The notes below the pieces were generated by a model. The model was not told where the DNA came from, did not search any database, and was given only the letters and a program-made list of their open reading frames with translations. Shown one piece after another: positions 34,314 to 44,065 of a stretch of DNA of 64,000 nt. The stretch lies in NCBI GenBank assembly GCA_905215965.1, contig CAJMSD010000002.1, positions 1-64,000 on the forward strand. The letters are read 5' to 3'. A program made the translations under genes and the position numbers. Within the stretch, counting starts at the first letter, position 1. Every line of letters begins with the position of its first letter. The DNA is from an uncultured bacterium. GTDB lineage: Bacteria; Bacillota; Clostridia; Oscillospirales; Ruminococcaceae.

Positions 34314-34323
34314 TATACACTAG

Positions 34324-34351
34324 GCACTTGCTGACAAGCAGGTGCTTTTTT
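34324..34351 (+). terminator. Terminator between the HEPN gene and the tape measure
   Basis: GCACTTGC (34324-34331) with GCAGGTGC (34338-34345) and six T residues. It ends 28 bases before the tape-measure start. Confidence 0.8.
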
Positions 34352-34379
34352 ATGCCCTTTTGCAGGAGGTGAAACCACA

Positions 34380-37300
34380 GTGGCAAACAGAATCAAGGGC
34401 ATCACCGTTGAGATTGGCGGTGATACGACCAAGCTGTCCAAGGCTCTGGAAAGTGTCAATAAGAACATCAAAAACACTCAAATACAGCTAAAAGACGTAG
34501 AAAAACTCCTGAAGCTTGACCCGAAAAATACAGAATTACTCTCACAAAAACAGAAACTTCTTGCTGACAGTATTTCTGCCACAAAGGATAAACTTGCGAC
34601 GCTGAAAACTGCCGCAGAACAGGCAAACACAGCTCTTGCAAATGGCGACATCTCACAACAGCAGTATGATGCCTTACAGCGTGAGATTGTCGAAACAGAA
34701 AATGAACTGAAACGTTTGAAATCAGAAGCCAAAAATGCAAATTCTGAACTTGCTAAAATCGGTGAGGCAGGACAGGTTCTCCAGAATGCAGGCGATAAAA
34801 TTTCAGGTGCAGGAGAAAAACTTCTGCCTGTTACCGCAGGGGTGACGGCTCTCGGAACCGCTGCTGTGAAAACCGCCTCCGACTTTGATTCTGCGATGTC
34901 AAAGGTTGCCGCTGTATCCGGTGCAACGGGTGATGATTTGCAGGCTTTGCGTGATAAAGCACGTGAAATGGGCAGCAAAACAAAATTTTCAGCAAGTGAA
35001 GCTGCCGAAGCGATGAACTATATGGCAATGGCAGGCTGGAAAACAAATGATATGCTGTCTGGTATTGACGGCATTATGAACCTTGCAGCAGCATCAGGCG
35101 AAGATCTTGCTACAACATCAGATATTGTTACAGATGCACTTACAGCATTCGGTCTGACAGCACAGGATAGCGGTCATTTTGCTGATGTGCTTGCGGCTGC
35201 AAGTTCTAACGCAAATACAAATGTATCTATGCTTGGTGAATCGTTCAAATACTGTGCTCCTATCGCAGGTGCATTGGGGTTTTCATGCGAAGATACAGCC
35301 GAGGCACTTGGCTTAATGGCAAATGCAGGTATCAAGTCTACACAGTCCGGCACTTCCATGCGTTCCATTATGACAGCACTTTCAGGCGACGTGAAGTTCT
35401 GTTCATCTGCTTTTGGAGAAATGGAAATTGCAACTACCAATTCAGACGGCTCTATGCGTAGCCTTTCTGACATTTTGGCTGACTGCCGTGTGGCATTCGA
35501 TCAGATGTCAGAATCCGAAAAAGCAAGTGCTGCACAGTCGCTTGTAGGTAAAAATGCAATGTCAGGCTTTCTTGCTCTGATGAATGCTGCTCCTGCGGAT
35601 ATTGATAAATTATCAGGTGCAATTGCGAACTGTGACGGTACTTCCCTACAAATGGCGGAAACCATGCAGGACAATCTTGCAGGACAGCTTACCATTTTGA
35701 AATCACAGCTTGAAGAACTGGCTATCTCTTTTGGAGAAATTCTGATGCCTGTTATTCGTGACATCATCACCAAAATACAGGGATTTGTAGACAAATTGAA
35801 TGCTCTTGACCCAGCAACAAAACAGACCATTATCAAAATTGGATTGATGGCTGCGGCTTTAGGTCCTCTTTTGATTGTTGTGGGCAAAACGATTTCTTCT
35901 ATTGGAAGTATGATGACATTCATTTCAAAAATTCCAACAATGATCGCAGGTGCTAAGACTGCATTTTCAACGCTTGGGGCAGCGATTGGCGGTATTTCTG
36001 CTCCTGTGGTGGCTGTCGTTGCGATTATTGCAACGCTTGTCGCTGCCTTTGTGCATTTGTGGAACACCAATGAGAACTTCAAAAACAGCATTCTTTCTAT
36101 TTGGGAACAGATAAAGTCTACCTTTGAACGTCTGACATCTGGAATCGTTGACCGAATCAATGCACTTGGATTTGATTTTCAGAATTTCTGTGAACTGCTG
36201 AAAGCGATGTGGAATGGATTATGCAGTGTGCTTGCACCTGTATTTGAGGGCGTATTTCAGCATATCTCGGATATTTTTACTTTTGTGACAGATACCATTC
36301 TGAGCGTGCTTGATGTATTTATCGGTTTGTTTTCGGGAAACTGGGAACAGTGCTGGAACGGTATCAAGGGCATTTTTACAGGCATCTGGGACTTTGTAGT
36401 CAACCAGTTCAGCAATATTCTGAACACACTGACAGGTGTGGCAGATGTATTTCTCGGTTGGTTCGGAACATCATGGAATGAAGTGTGGACATCAATTAAG
36501 GACTTTTTCGTTGGAATCTGGGACAACATTTGTTCTGCTTTTCAGGCTGTTGCTGACTTTTTCACAAACATCTGGAATGCAATATCAGCGTTCTTTACAA
36601 CGATAGCGACTGCGATCTATACCACATCAGTCACAATTTTCACTTCTGTATATGATTTCTTTGCAGGAATCCTAACCAGTATTCACGACTTTTTTGCCAC
36701 TATTTTCAATGCAATATGGACGGTTATTTCAACTGTCTGCACCACCATTTATGACACGATTTCAAGTATCTGGAATGCAATTTACAGCTTTATTTCTCCT
36801 CTTTTAGAGGCGTTTAAATATCTGTTTGAAACCATTTTTCAAGCAATCCACATCATTATCAGCAATGTGATGGATTGGATCTCGGAAAAAATACAGACCA
36901 TCTGGAATGCGATCGTTGCCTTTCTCACGCCGTTGCTTGAGGGCATCAAAACGTTCTTTGAAACGGTCTGGAACGCTATTTATATCACGATTTCAACGGT
37001 TTTAAGCACCATTTCAAGCGTGATTTCTACCGTCTGGACTGCAATTTCAGGTTTCATTTCCGGTGCAATGAACACGATTCATTCTATTATTTCGAGTGTG
37101 TGGAACACCATCAGCGGTGCTGTTTCAAGCGTGGTAAACGCTATCCGAAATACCGTATCTTCCGTCTGGAACAGTATTTCTTCCACAATTTCATCGGTGA
37201 TGAATACAATTCATTCGACTGTGACAAACATCTGGAACAATGTGAAATCTTCTGTTGCAAGTGTCATCAGCGGCATTTACTCCACGATTAAAGGCGGATT

Positions 37301-37793
37301 TGACAATGCGGTGAACTATGTCAAAGGGCTTGCATCAGATGCGTGGAACTGGGGACGGGATATTGTTTCCAACATCATTGACGGCTTGAGAAGTATGATC
37401 GGCAATCTTGCGGACAGCGTTTCCGGAATTGCCGATACGATTCGCAGTTATCTGCACTTTTCCGTTCCTGATGTAGGTCCGCTGACAGACTTTGAAAGCT
37501 GGATGCCTGACTTCATGAACGGCTTGGCAGACGGTATCAACAAAAGCAAAAAGGTTGTAGCAAAGGCAGTTTCGGGCGTTGCGGATACCATGAAACTTTC
37601 GCTCAATTCCGAGCAAAACTACAACCTTGACGGCATGACGGGGGCAATGATGAACGGCACTTCTGAAAATTCGGTGGTCAACAATTACTATCAAAACGAC
37701 AACAGCCGCACAGTGAATCAGACCAACAACAGTCCGAAATCACTGTCACGGCTGGAGATTTACAGACAGACAAGGAATGCGGTTAAAGCGTAA
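34380..37793 (+). CDS. Tail tape-measure protein
   Basis: 1137 residues with GTG start at 34380 (GGAGGTG upstream). N-terminal coiled coil (about 30-125). Then the TP901/phage_tail_meas core, VTAGVTALGTAAVKTASDFD followed by GMKSTQ-like helices, and a hydrophobic segment (IKIGLMAAALGPLLIVVGKT). From about 550 to 1000 it carries repeated Trp-x-Ala-Ile-type units (NIWNAIS, SIWNAIY, TIWNAIV, TVWNAIY, SVWNTIS). At 0.15 nm per residue the tail would be about 170 nm. Confidence 0.93.
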   Translation: MANRIKGITVEIGGDTTKLSKALESVNKNIKNTQIQLKDVEKLLKLDPKNTELLSQKQKLLADSISATKDKLATLKTAAEQANTALANGDISQQQYDALQREIVETENELKRLKSEAKNANSELAKIGEAGQVLQNAGDKISGAGEKLLPVTAGVTALGTAAVKTASDFDSAMSKVAAVSGATGDDLQALRDKAREMGSKTKFSASEAAEAMNYMAMAGWKTNDMLSGIDGIMNLAAASGEDLATTSDIVTDALTAFGLTAQDSGHFADVLAAASSNANTNVSMLGESFKYCAPIAGALGFSCEDTAEALGLMANAGIKSTQSGTSMRSIMTALSGDVKFCSSAFGEMEIATTNSDGSMRSLSDILADCRVAFDQMSESEKASAAQSLVGKNAMSGFLALMNAAPADIDKLSGAIANCDGTSLQMAETMQDNLAGQLTILKSQLEELAISFGEILMPVIRDIITKIQGFVDKLNALDPATKQTIIKIGLMAAALGPLLIVVGKTISSIGSMMTFISKIPTMIAGAKTAFSTLGAAIGGISAPVVAVVAIIATLVAAFVHLWNTNENFKNSILSIWEQIKSTFERLTSGIVDRINALGFDFQNFCELLKAMWNGLCSVLAPVFEGVFQHISDIFTFVTDTILSVLDVFIGLFSGNWEQCWNGIKGIFTGIWDFVVNQFSNILNTLTGVADVFLGWFGTSWNEVWTSIKDFFVGIWDNICSAFQAVADFFTNIWNAISAFFTTIATAIYTTSVTIFTSVYDFFAGILTSIHDFFATIFNAIWTVISTVCTTIYDTISSIWNAIYSFISPLLEAFKYLFETIFQAIHIIISNVMDWISEKIQTIWNAIVAFLTPLLEGIKTFFETVWNAIYITISTVLSTISSVISTVWTAISGFISGAMNTIHSIISSVWNTISGAVSSVVNAIRNTVSSVWNSISSTISSVMNTIHSTVTNIWNNVKSSVASVISGIYSTIKGGFDNAVNYVKGLASDAWNWGRDIVSNIIDGLRSMIGNLADSVSGIADTIRSYLHFSVPDVGPLTDFESWMPDFMNGLADGINKSKKVVAKAVSGVADTMKLSLNSEQNYNLDGMTGAMMNGTSENSVVNNYYQNDNSRTVNQTNNSPKSLSRLEIYRQTRNAVKA

Positions 37794-38213
37794 CTATTTA
37801 TTTTTCGGATAAGTACATCCTTTTACATTTATCGGGAATCTGTTTTCTGCCGCAAATTTCACAAAAGCTTCAATTTCGGTATCCATTAACGCATAACCGC
37901 TGAATTTATCAAATAGCATGGATACAGACAGAACCTGGATTCCGTCCTCAGCATGAAAAAATGTAATGACTGCCTCACGACCATTCAAATAGACTTTATC
38001 GTCCTTAACCTCAAACTCTGCGTTTATTGTCTTAAATTGACTTTTTCGATATTCAGCAGATTTTTTACGGAGGATGATAAATATCGGTATAATCATCACA
38101 AAATTTGTTATCATCAGCAAAACAGTAGCCATAGCGATTGTTTGTGGAGCGTTGCAGACTATTGCCAATAAAACAAAATTGGAAATCAACCATATAAACA
38201 CAGGGTTTAACAT
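37794..38213 (-). CDS. C-terminal membrane part of a probable split protein
   Basis: 139 residues with two N-terminal membrane segments (VFIWLISNFVLLAIV and MATVLLMITNFVMIIPIFII), then a soluble beta-rich domain (FEVKDDKVYLNGREAVITFF). It lies in the same frame as the 338-residue gene upstream, with only one TAA (38292-38294) and 26 codons between. No ribosome site precedes its ATG. It is therefore likely the C-terminal half of one protein broken by a nonsense mutation. Confidence 0.55.
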   Translation of the reverse strand: MLNPVFIWLISNFVLLAIVCNAPQTIAMATVLLMITNFVMIIPIFIILRKKSAEYRKSQFKTINAEFEVKDDKVYLNGREAVITFFHAEDGIQVLSVSMLFDKFSGYALMDTEIEAFVKFAAENRFPINVKGCTYPKNK

Positions 38214-38291
38214 TTTCAGTATTTTTCTATCATCAATCTGACGTACTTGAAATTTGAATATATATTTTTTCTCATCATCTTCATCTTCTAC

Positions 38292-39308
38292 TTAATATTC
38301 ATCATAATAGTAATATTTTGCCACGTTTGAATTTTCATAACTGTCGGCGATATCTTTTGAAAGAGCTGTTAAGAATTCGTCGAATGTTAACGTTTTGTCA
38401 ATTGGAATTGACATTTTATCTGCACTGTACTTCATAAATAAATCAAGTTCATCATCGTCATCGTCGTAATCTCTTCCTGTAGAGCAGAGCTCATCAATAG
38501 ACAGTTTGTCATGGCTACATACTTCCTCCATGTAACGGAAAATTGCATCTGCATCGGCTGTATCGGGTAGAACGGCGTCTCTTATCAAGAGCAATGATTT
38601 TTCGCCCTGATTACGCTTACTAAAAACCAGAAAAACAACACCAAACAAAACACCCAAAAGCATAACGCCAAATGCACCGATAGTATCTATGCTGTATCCG
38701 TTCGCCTTGTCATAATCTTCTATTAGCATTAAAGATGATGTGTTGCTGAAAAATCCAATCAATGCGTATCCTATACCAACCATCCATATTCGTCTTTTAT
38801 ATTTATTTTGCAGGACAGCATATTTCACCAAGCTGATTGAAATTAATAGTATTGCAATAAAAATAAAATCCACTGTCATTAAACCAAAATCGAACTTTTC
38901 ATCAAACAGCAGACTGCCTATCGGCAAAGCGAGGCACATCATCAAACTAAAAAGCCCCATGAGAATACCTATGACACTCAGAACAGCAGTTTTCATCTTG
39001 CTGTAACGCTTTTCTTTTTTATTGTTGTAGCCTTTTAGTTTTATGTATATATCGGACAATTGGTTTATTGAAATTTCCTTGTTATAAAGACCGGATAGCA
39101 AATTATATACATTATCGCAGTCCGGTGCTGTGAATGGATACTCATATCCTTCGTAAATAATAACTACATGAAACACTTTGCCGATTTCGTAAACCTTTAC
39201 AGAATATTCTGATGCGTTGTATATAATCGAATTGGTGTCTGAAATATATTCGACTCCTGTCATGGAGCTTTGATGCAACCTGTTATATATATCGTATGTT
39301 GTTTTCAT
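38292..39308 (-). CDS. Multi-pass membrane protein, lysogenic accessory gene
   Basis: 338 residues. A soluble N-terminus (about 1-105) with a basic linker (KGYNNKKEKRYSKMK), then hydrophobic stretches at about 107-245 (e.g. TAVLSVIGILMGLFSLMMCL, ISLVKYAVLQ, GVMLLGVLFGVVFLVFSK), and a soluble tail with a run of Asp (GRDYDDDDDELDLF). AGGTGATATT precedes the ATG at 39308. On the strand opposite to the late genes, so expressed in the lysogen. It ends at TAA, beyond which the frame stays open; see 37794. Function unknown. Confidence 0.65.
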   Translation of the reverse strand: MKTTYDIYNRLHQSSMTGVEYISDTNSIIYNASEYSVKVYEIGKVFHVVIIYEGYEYPFTAPDCDNVYNLLSGLYNKEISINQLSDIYIKLKGYNNKKEKRYSKMKTAVLSVIGILMGLFSLMMCLALPIGSLLFDEKFDFGLMTVDFIFIAILLISISLVKYAVLQNKYKRRIWMVGIGYALIGFFSNTSSLMLIEDYDKANGYSIDTIGAFGVMLLGVLFGVVFLVFSKRNQGEKSLLLIRDAVLPDTADADAIFRYMEEVCSHDKLSIDELCSTGRDYDDDDDELDLFMKYSADKMSIPIDKTLTFDEFLTALSKDIADSYENSNVAKYYYYDEY

Positions 39309-39391
39309 AATATCACCTGTTCCTCAAAAATGACAATGTCATTATACCACACAGCAACTGTAGAAGTCAACCAAGAAAGGAGTGATTTCCG

Positions 39392-40243
39392 ATGTTCTAC
39401 ACTTTAATCCTCGAAAACGAAGCAGGTCAAAAAATCGACCTGTTCAAAACTGCAAACCGATATATGTTCTCCAAAATAAAAGGACTTGATCCGCCGACAG
39501 GAACAGTCAGCACTTCAAATTATGCAGGAATGAACGGCAGTTACCTCAACAATGCTTTCATCGAAAAGCGAAATGTAGTCATTCCCTTTGAAATGCGTGG
39601 CTTTGATGTGGAACTCCGCAGGCATGGACTGTATCGTGTGGTCAAGCCGTCACGCTACATCAAAATTTACTACTCCACAAAAAATATCTCTGTGTATGCA
39701 GAAGGCATCGTGGAAACCTGCGAGGTGGAGAACTTTGAAAAGCTGACCAATGGGCAGATCTCCATTCTCTGTCCCGATATTTACTGGTACTCCACTGAAA
39801 CGCAGATTGCAGAATATTCCCATGTCAAGGGTGCATTTCATTTTGTCTGTCCTGACAATGACGACCCTTTTCCAATCGGTGTCTATAACACGCAGGATAT
39901 GATGACTATCAATAACAGCGGTGATGAGGTTGGTTTTACCCTTGAAATCAGCGGTGGACCTGCGAAAAATCCAACCATTTATAACGCTCTGACGGACGAA
40001 TATATGCAGATTTCAGGCGATATTCAAAAGGGCGATGTTATCACCATAACCACCAAAACAGGCAATAAAACTGTTCTTCTGGAGCGTGAGGGCGTTGTGA
40101 CAAACATCATCAATAGGCTTGTTTCAGGCTCAACATGGCTAAATCTGAAAGCAGGCGAAAATAAATTCTATGTCCGTGCATCAGATGGGCTGAACAACAT
40201 CAAAGTTCGCCTGATACACCGCAATGCGTACTTAGGAGTGTGA
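39392..40243 (+). CDS. Distal tail protein (Dit)
   Basis: 283 residues. MFYTLILENEAGQKIDLFKT starts a Dit-like fold, and DPPTGTVSTSNYAGMNGSYLN is the characteristic ring-forming segment. The C-terminal domain is galectin-like (NNSGDEVGFTLEISGG). It forms the hub between tail tube and baseplate. AAAGGAGTGA lies seven bases before the ATG. Confidence 0.9.
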   Translation: MFYTLILENEAGQKIDLFKTANRYMFSKIKGLDPPTGTVSTSNYAGMNGSYLNNAFIEKRNVVIPFEMRGFDVELRRHGLYRVVKPSRYIKIYYSTKNISVYAEGIVETCEVENFEKLTNGQISILCPDIYWYSTETQIAEYSHVKGAFHFVCPDNDDPFPIGVYNTQDMMTINNSGDEVGFTLEISGGPAKNPTIYNALTDEYMQISGDIQKGDVITITTKTGNKTVLLEREGVVTNIINRLVSGSTWLNLKAGENKFYVRASDGLNNIKVRLIHRNAYLGV

Positions 40244-40246
40244 GAA

Positions 40247-41359
40247 ATGCAGATTGAAATTTACAATATGATTCCTGTTGGCGAAAATATCTCCATATCA
40301 CTTGAGGCTGTCTGCGACAGCTTTTCTTCGCTTTTATGGGATATTGAATATTACAAATGCGGTGCTTTTGAGGTGTACATTGCTGCATCTCCCCGAAATA
40401 TCGAGATTTTTCAGACTGGCAGAATTGTAGGACGTGATGATGACAAGGAACATTTCGGACTGATTGAATCTGTGGAACTTGAAACCGATGCCGAAGATGG
40501 TGACTATCTCATCATTAAAGGCAGATTTTTAATGTGCTTACTTGAACGCAGAATTATCTATCCCACATTCAACTTTACAAAACTTGTTTCATATTCTCAG
40601 ATTGCAATGAATGTGGTGCAGCATAATGCTTGTACATCGGGTATCAGAAAAATTCCGGGACTTGTTGTCGGCTGTTCGTCTGGTACTTGCTGGGATACTA
40701 AAACCAAATTGCAGGTCAGCTATGATAATCTGATGGAGTGGGTTTACACCATTTGCGAAAAAATCGGCGGAACTGCAAATATCAGGCTTTCCAAAATAGA
40801 TAATGAGCAATATGAAATGGTTTTTGAACTTTCGCAGGGTACTGACAGAAGTATTTTACAGAAAGTAAATCCGCACATTATTTTCTCTGACAGATATAAC
40901 AATCTGCTGTCTTTCACCTATTTTACAGATACATCGGTCAAGAAAAATTATGCCTATGTTTTGGGAAAAGGCGAAGGTGAAAAACGCAAGAGAACCACAT
41001 ATTTTGAAGGAACAGAACCTTCTTCTCTCGACCGCTATGAAGTGTATGTTGATGCAAAGGACATATCAGATGAAGAACAGGAAAATGGCGAAACAAAACC
41101 ATTATCCGAGGAAGAATATGCGGAACTTCTGAAAGAGAAAGGCAAGCAGAATCTTGTACCCACAAAAACAAAATCAGAATCACAGATTGCAGTACAGTCC
41201 ACACAGTTTCAATACGGTGTGGACTATTTTGTTGGGGATTTTGTCACCGTGGAACACCACAGATTTGGAATCAGGCAAAACAAAATACAGCTTGTGGGAA
41301 TGATTGAGAGCTTTGACCACAACGGCAGAAATTTAACACCGACATTCAAGGAGGAATGA
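40247..41359 (+). CDS. ReqiPepy6 Gp37-like tail protein
   Basis: 370 residues with the family start MQIEIYNMIPVGENISISLE and FGLIESVELETDAEDGDYLI, followed by HNACTSGIRKIPGLVVG. The Gp37_Gp68 family takes the place of the tail endopeptidase/hub gene in many Firmicute siphophages. It has a charged linker (SDEEQENGETKPLSEEEYAE) before its C-terminal domain. It lies three bases after Dit. Confidence 0.85.
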   Translation: MQIEIYNMIPVGENISISLEAVCDSFSSLLWDIEYYKCGAFEVYIAASPRNIEIFQTGRIVGRDDDKEHFGLIESVELETDAEDGDYLIIKGRFLMCLLERRIIYPTFNFTKLVSYSQIAMNVVQHNACTSGIRKIPGLVVGCSSGTCWDTKTKLQVSYDNLMEWVYTICEKIGGTANIRLSKIDNEQYEMVFELSQGTDRSILQKVNPHIIFSDRYNNLLSFTYFTDTSVKKNYAYVLGKGEGEKRKRTTYFEGTEPSSLDRYEVYVDAKDISDEEQENGETKPLSEEEYAELLKEKGKQNLVPTKTKSESQIAVQSTQFQYGVDYFVGDFVTVEHHRFGIRQNKIQLVGMIESFDHNGRNLTPTFKEE

Positions 41360-41362
41360 TTT

Positions 41363-42733
41363 ATGGCATTTTCATTTGGATTTTTCAATTCTAAAAATCT
41401 TGACAGAACGTATACTGCTGAGAATTTCAATGACTATCTCGGCAGTATCATCTGTGACGGGATTCAGGATAATTTCGGGCAGTGTTTCAAACTGTCTGCA
41501 AGCAAATTGGAACTGACAATCGGCAGCGGAAAGGCTTGGATTCAGGGACATTACTTCATTTCTGACACGGCATATACCTATGACTTATCCCGCTATGTAG
41601 ACGAATCCCTGCCGAGATATATGGCGGTTGGAATTTGTTGCAACACTTCTGAAAACGCCCGTAATGTCAGCTTTGAAATTCTCGCCGGAACACCTGCTAC
41701 AAATCCTGCAATACCGAGATTTCAGAACACAGATTACAAGAAATATCTCACCCTTTGCATCATCAGACTTGATGCAGGCACATCGGAACTCAGCATTACA
41801 GATTATCGTGAAAATTCAAACTATTGCGGATATGTTCGCTGTATTCTCGGCAAATGCAAAGTCACAGATATGCTTTCACAGCTTTCTGAAATTCAGACGC
41901 AGATAAAAGATTACAACATCACAGTCGGTCAACTAACAACAAAGATAAACGAATTAACGTTGAAAATTGACGAGATGACAGGCGATGTGGTTTCTATCGG
42001 AAAATGCGGTCAAAGCGTGGATTTTGTACTTTATTCAGACGGCAGACTGCTCCTCAAAGGTACTGGGGCAACATTCGATTATTCTACTGACGGCAATCCG
42101 TCACCATTGCAAAATAATGCAAATATCAAGTCGGTTATTGTTTCAGAGGGTGTGACCGGCATTGGAGAACGGCTTTTTCAGTATTGTGATAACTTAAAAA
42201 CAGTATCACTTCCGACAACGCTTACAGCAATCAAAAAAGCTGCATTTCTGCCGCATATTGACGGTTACATTTATCATCAGACTCTAAATGGTTTGACAGA
42301 ATTGAAGATTCCGGAACGTGTTACGGAACTTGGCATGAATGCATTTGCAGGAACGGCAATAAAATCTGTAACTGTTCCATCCTCTGTTACAACTATTGGT
42401 GCAATGGCGTTCAGCGAGTGTCAGTATCTTGAAACTGTGAGATATGGCGGCAAAGTCATTAGTGACAGAATGTTTGTACGATGCACAAAACTGAAAAACC
42501 TCACGCTTACCCGAAATGTCAAGGAAATTGTGGGCGGCTGTTTCAACTACTGTGAATCTTTGAATACGATTACTTATGAAGGTTCTCTTACCGACTGGAA
42601 CGCTGTGAAGAAAAATACAAACTGGGACAGCCGTGCAGTTGATATCGAATCTCCGCTTAAAAAAATCCAATGTCTTGACGGATATATGGAATATGTTGCA
42701 AACACAAAAACTTGGAAAGAAGTGAAGTCATGA
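41363..42733 (+). CDS. Baseplate/receptor-binding protein with BspA-type leucine-rich repeats
   Basis: 456 residues. The N-terminal 180 residues are a phage baseplate-type domain (FNDYLGSIICDGIQDNFGQC; GSGKAWIQGHYF). A short coiled coil (about 170-205) is followed by LRR_5/BspA-like repeats: IKSVIVSEGVTGIGERLFQY, LKTVSLPTTLTAIKKAAF, LTELKIPERVTELGMNAFAG, IKSVTVPSSVTTIGAMAF. BspA repeats bind surface polymers or proteins, so this is probably the host receptor binder. It overlaps the next gene (ATGA). Confidence 0.85.
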   Translation: MAFSFGFFNSKNLDRTYTAENFNDYLGSIICDGIQDNFGQCFKLSASKLELTIGSGKAWIQGHYFISDTAYTYDLSRYVDESLPRYMAVGICCNTSENARNVSFEILAGTPATNPAIPRFQNTDYKKYLTLCIIRLDAGTSELSITDYRENSNYCGYVRCILGKCKVTDMLSQLSEIQTQIKDYNITVGQLTTKINELTLKIDEMTGDVVSIGKCGQSVDFVLYSDGRLLLKGTGATFDYSTDGNPSPLQNNANIKSVIVSEGVTGIGERLFQYCDNLKTVSLPTTLTAIKKAAFLPHIDGYIYHQTLNGLTELKIPERVTELGMNAFAGTAIKSVTVPSSVTTIGAMAFSECQYLETVRYGGKVISDRMFVRCTKLKNLTLTRNVKEIVGGCFNYCESLNTITYEGSLTDWNAVKKNTNWDSRAVDIESPLKKIQCLDGYMEYVANTKTWKEVKS

Positions 42734-44061
42734 TAAAATTTCTTGTAAAAGGACAGAACATCGAAACTTTGGAGCATGAAGTCATTGCTGCTGACCAGAT
42801 CGCTTTTGTAAAGATACATTTTGTGTTCGATAATAACTGGAAACCACTGCATAAGGTGGTGCAGTTCACACAGGACGAAATAACCTATAACAGAGTTCTC
42901 GGAACAGAAAATACAAGCTGTTTTCTGCCAGCCGAACTAACCGTAGGGACTGTGAAAATGTCACTGTTTGGTTATGATGCGGAAGCAACTGAAACAGTCA
43001 GAGCAACAACGATTGTAAAAACTTTGCACATCAGACCGTCAGGATTTGATGAAGAAAACAGCAACGTTCCGCCTACTCCTGATTTATATCAGCAGCTTTT
43101 GCAGAAGATACAGTCTGCATCTAAAGGAACTGACGGCAAATCAGCATTTGAAATTGCTGTAGAACATGGATTTGTTGGAACAGAGGCTGAATGGCTTGAA
43201 AGCCTGAAAGGTGTTGATGGCAAGGATGGAGTAAATGGCAAAGACGGATGTGACGGTAGAAATGGCGTTGATGGTTTACCGGGTAAAGATGGAAAGGATG
43301 GTGCAGACGGAGTCCCCGGTCATAATGGTGCCGATGGGAAGAATGGGGGTGACGGAATCAATGGTTCTGATGGAAAATCCGCCTATATTATTGCCGTAGA
43401 ACATGGTTTCACAGGTACAGAAACTGAATGGCTGCAAAGCCTGAAAGGTGCTGACGGCAGGGACGGCATTATTCCTGATATGTCAAACTATGCAACAAAA
43501 GCTGATATTGCAGAATTACAGGAGCAAATCAGGCAAATATCCGGTATCAGCTATATCTCTGTATTTGAAAGCGGTTCTGATGCCTTGCAGAAATACGGTG
43601 ACAGCATCTACACTTATTACAACGATGGCTACCGTTCTCTTGCTGGATTTGCAGAAAGTTATCCTCACTTTTGTTCTGCTGAAAACAACTATGCTCTGTA
43701 TTTCAATCAGAACGATTTCAGCTGGGCAGGAACTGTGTTTGTGATGTTTCTGACACCTGTTGCAATTACTTCAAAAATGAAACTGATTTTAAGCTATCTG
43801 GTCGGTGCATCACAGGACACTGAATTTTATCTTGTAAAAAAGACAGATAAAACAGGCTCTGAACTTGCTCAGTATATTTACGAGGAAATCAAATCAGAAA
43901 ATGCTTCGAAATTATCATTCAAATGGCTTTATTCCGATACTTTCATTTCTGTGATGCAGTCGTTGGAAAACGTATTGGATGGAGAATACTACCTTGCTTT
44001 CAAAGGCACATCGGATAATTCACATCCGATGGTGAAGTCTATTAAATTTATGAAGGAGTGA
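42730..44061 (+). CDS. Tail fibre with collagen-like repeats
   Basis: 443 residues. N-terminal BppU-like attachment domain (FLVKGQNIETLEHEV). A collagen-like Gly-X-Y region (about 165-220; GVDGKDGVNGKDGCDG) should form a trimeric stalk. It is flanked by two copies of a 20-residue unit, GKSAFEIAVEHGFVGTEAEW and GKSAYIIAVEHGFTGTETEW. A C-terminal lectin-like domain follows. Translationally coupled to the BspA protein, so the two probably form one receptor-binding apparatus. Confidence 0.85.
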   Translation: MIKFLVKGQNIETLEHEVIAADQIAFVKIHFVFDNNWKPLHKVVQFTQDEITYNRVLGTENTSCFLPAELTVGTVKMSLFGYDAEATETVRATTIVKTLHIRPSGFDEENSNVPPTPDLYQQLLQKIQSASKGTDGKSAFEIAVEHGFVGTEAEWLESLKGVDGKDGVNGKDGCDGRNGVDGLPGKDGKDGADGVPGHNGADGKNGGDGINGSDGKSAYIIAVEHGFTGTETEWLQSLKGADGRDGIIPDMSNYATKADIAELQEQIRQISGISYISVFESGSDALQKYGDSIYTYYNDGYRSLAGFAESYPHFCSAENNYALYFNQNDFSWAGTVFVMFLTPVAITSKMKLILSYLVGASQDTEFYLVKKTDKTGSELAQYIYEEIKSENASKLSFKWLYSDTFISVMQSLENVLDGEYYLAFKGTSDNSHPMVKSIKFMKE

Positions 44062-44065
44062 TTTT

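Noticed and set aside
35501..36160. Minus-strand ORF within the tape measure
   Set aside because: Alternate frame of a low-complexity helical gene; no ribosome site.
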